A stretch of DNA of 64,000 nucleotides from Streptomyces sp. P3 (GTDB taxonomy: Bacteria; Actinomycetota; Actinomycetes; Streptomycetales; Streptomycetaceae): positions 1,054,001-1,118,000 of the forward strand of contig NZ_CP028369.1 of the NCBI RefSeq assembly GCF_003032475.1. Reading direction: 5' to 3'. Below the pieces are notes generated by a model. The model worked only from the letters and a program-made list of their open reading frames with translations, made no database searches and had not been told where the DNA came from. Both the position numbers and the translations under genes were made by a program. Shown one piece after another: positions 63,619 to 64,000 of this stretch; position 1 is the stretch's first letter, and every line of letters begins with the position of its first letter.

Positions 63619-64000
63619 ATGGACCGCACGGTCATCGCCTACGTCGTCTACCTGATCGTCAGCATCGGGCTGACCGTCTGGGTGGCCAGGACCCTCAGTC
63701 GCAACGGGCGGGTCTTCCTCGCCGACGTGCTCCAGGGCGACGAGAAACTCGCCGACGCCGTCAACCACCTCCTGGTGGTCGGGTTCTACCTGGTCAACCT
63801 CGGGTTCGTCGCCCTGTACCTGAGCGGTGACGACACCATCGAGGACACCCGGGGCGTCTTCGAGGCCCTGTCGACCAAGCTGGGCGTGGTGCTGCTGGTG
63901 CTCGGCGCGATGCACCTGGGCAACGTGTACGTGCTCAACCGGATCCGGCGCCGCGGGATCATGGAGCGGGAGCAGCTGCCGCCCGTCGCCCCGCAGGGCT
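63619..64000 (+). CDS. Membrane protein, N-terminal part (runs off the window)
   Basis: The first 127 codons are present without a stop. Three hydrophobic segments are visible: IAYVVYLIVSIGLTVWVA (5-22), VNHLLVVGFYLVNLGFVALYL (about 46-67) and LGVVLLVLGAMHLGNVYVL (about 87-106), followed by a basic stretch NRIRRRGIMER, so the next part is probably cytoplasmic. The ATG follows GAGGTGGGG. Two 14-bp palindromes in its promoter region indicate tight control, possibly by a repressor encoded just beyond the window. Function unknown. Confidence 0.8.
   Translation, partial: MDRTVIAYVVYLIVSIGLTVWVARTLSRNGRVFLADVLQGDEKLADAVNHLLVVGFYLVNLGFVALYLSGDDTIEDTRGVFEALSTKLGVVLLVLGAMHLGNVYVLNRIRRRGIMEREQLPPVAPQG

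Overview
This 64-kb window is chromosomal DNA of a Streptomyces species, or a very close relative. The evidence is very high GC with strong third-position GC bias, many GTG starts, many apparently leaderless promoters (TAnnnT 6-7 nt before the start codon), and genes I recognise from the S. coelicolor core chromosome: afsQ1/afsQ2/sigQ, accA2/pccB, cya, hutH, deoD/deoC/add/cdd/deoA and sdhCDAB. No rRNA, tRNA, CRISPR array, prophage, transposase gene or complete antibiotic cluster is visible.

Layout. 1-7.1 kb: end of a membrane-anchored protein, a lipoprotein, hutH (-), a GAF-GGDEF cyclase (-), a crotonase (-), a Pro-rich membrane protein and a class III adenylate cyclase (-). 7.2-13.7 kb: acyl-CoA carboxylase block with birA (-), pccB, pccE, a 42-aa membrane protein behind a MacR-type box, maf, a 4-TM protein (-) and accA2. 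13.9-25.2 kb: DeoR-family regulator (-), lpdA (-), a cyclotransferase-like gene, deoD, pmmB, a PH-like membrane protein (-), deoC, an ALDH plus an overlapping degenerate ALDH, and a small exported protein (-). 25.3-32.4 kb: uridine kinase, sigQ (-) divergent from afsQ1-afsQ2-lipoprotein, a VanZ protein, a PspC protein and a small exported protein (-). 32.5-48 kb: add (-), an alpha/beta-hydrolase, a LysR/MFS pair, a dnaN-like gene remnant, a SnoaL-tailed sigma factor, STAS and Uma2 proteins, then an ABC nucleoside uptake operon with cdd and deoA (-), bmpA (-) and an M20 amidohydrolase (-). 48.4-58 kb: TetR with a divergent FAD monooxygenase, a MITE-like inverted repeat, a mutase large subunit (-), an ECF sigma/membrane-protein pair (-), two linked unknown genes (-) and a GH20 hexosaminidase (-). 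58-64 kb: a divergent OHCU-decarboxylase-like gene, sdhCDAB, Uma2, SUKH/SMI1 (-), and the start of a membrane protein behind two 14-bp palindromes.

How it fits together. Much of the window is one nucleoside-salvage neighbourhood: BmpA and the ABC transporter import nucleosides, Cdd and Add deaminate them, DeoD and DeoA phosphorolyse them, PmmB probably moves pentose-1-P to pentose-5-P, DeoC cleaves deoxyribose-5-P, and the adjacent ALDH could oxidise the acetaldehyde. A palindrome CTACGCGCGTAG, perfect three times and degenerate twice, sits at the promoters of deoD, deoC, add, the transporter-cdd-deoA operon and bmpA, dispersed over 29 kb. I regard this shared operator as the main discovery in the window. 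From memory, the order birA-accD-accE-maf-accA ... lpdA-deoD-pmmB-add-deoA/cdd-sdhCDAB also occurs in Mycobacterium tuberculosis (about Rv3279c-Rv3319), so the scaffold looks ancestral, with Streptomyces signalling genes inserted between.
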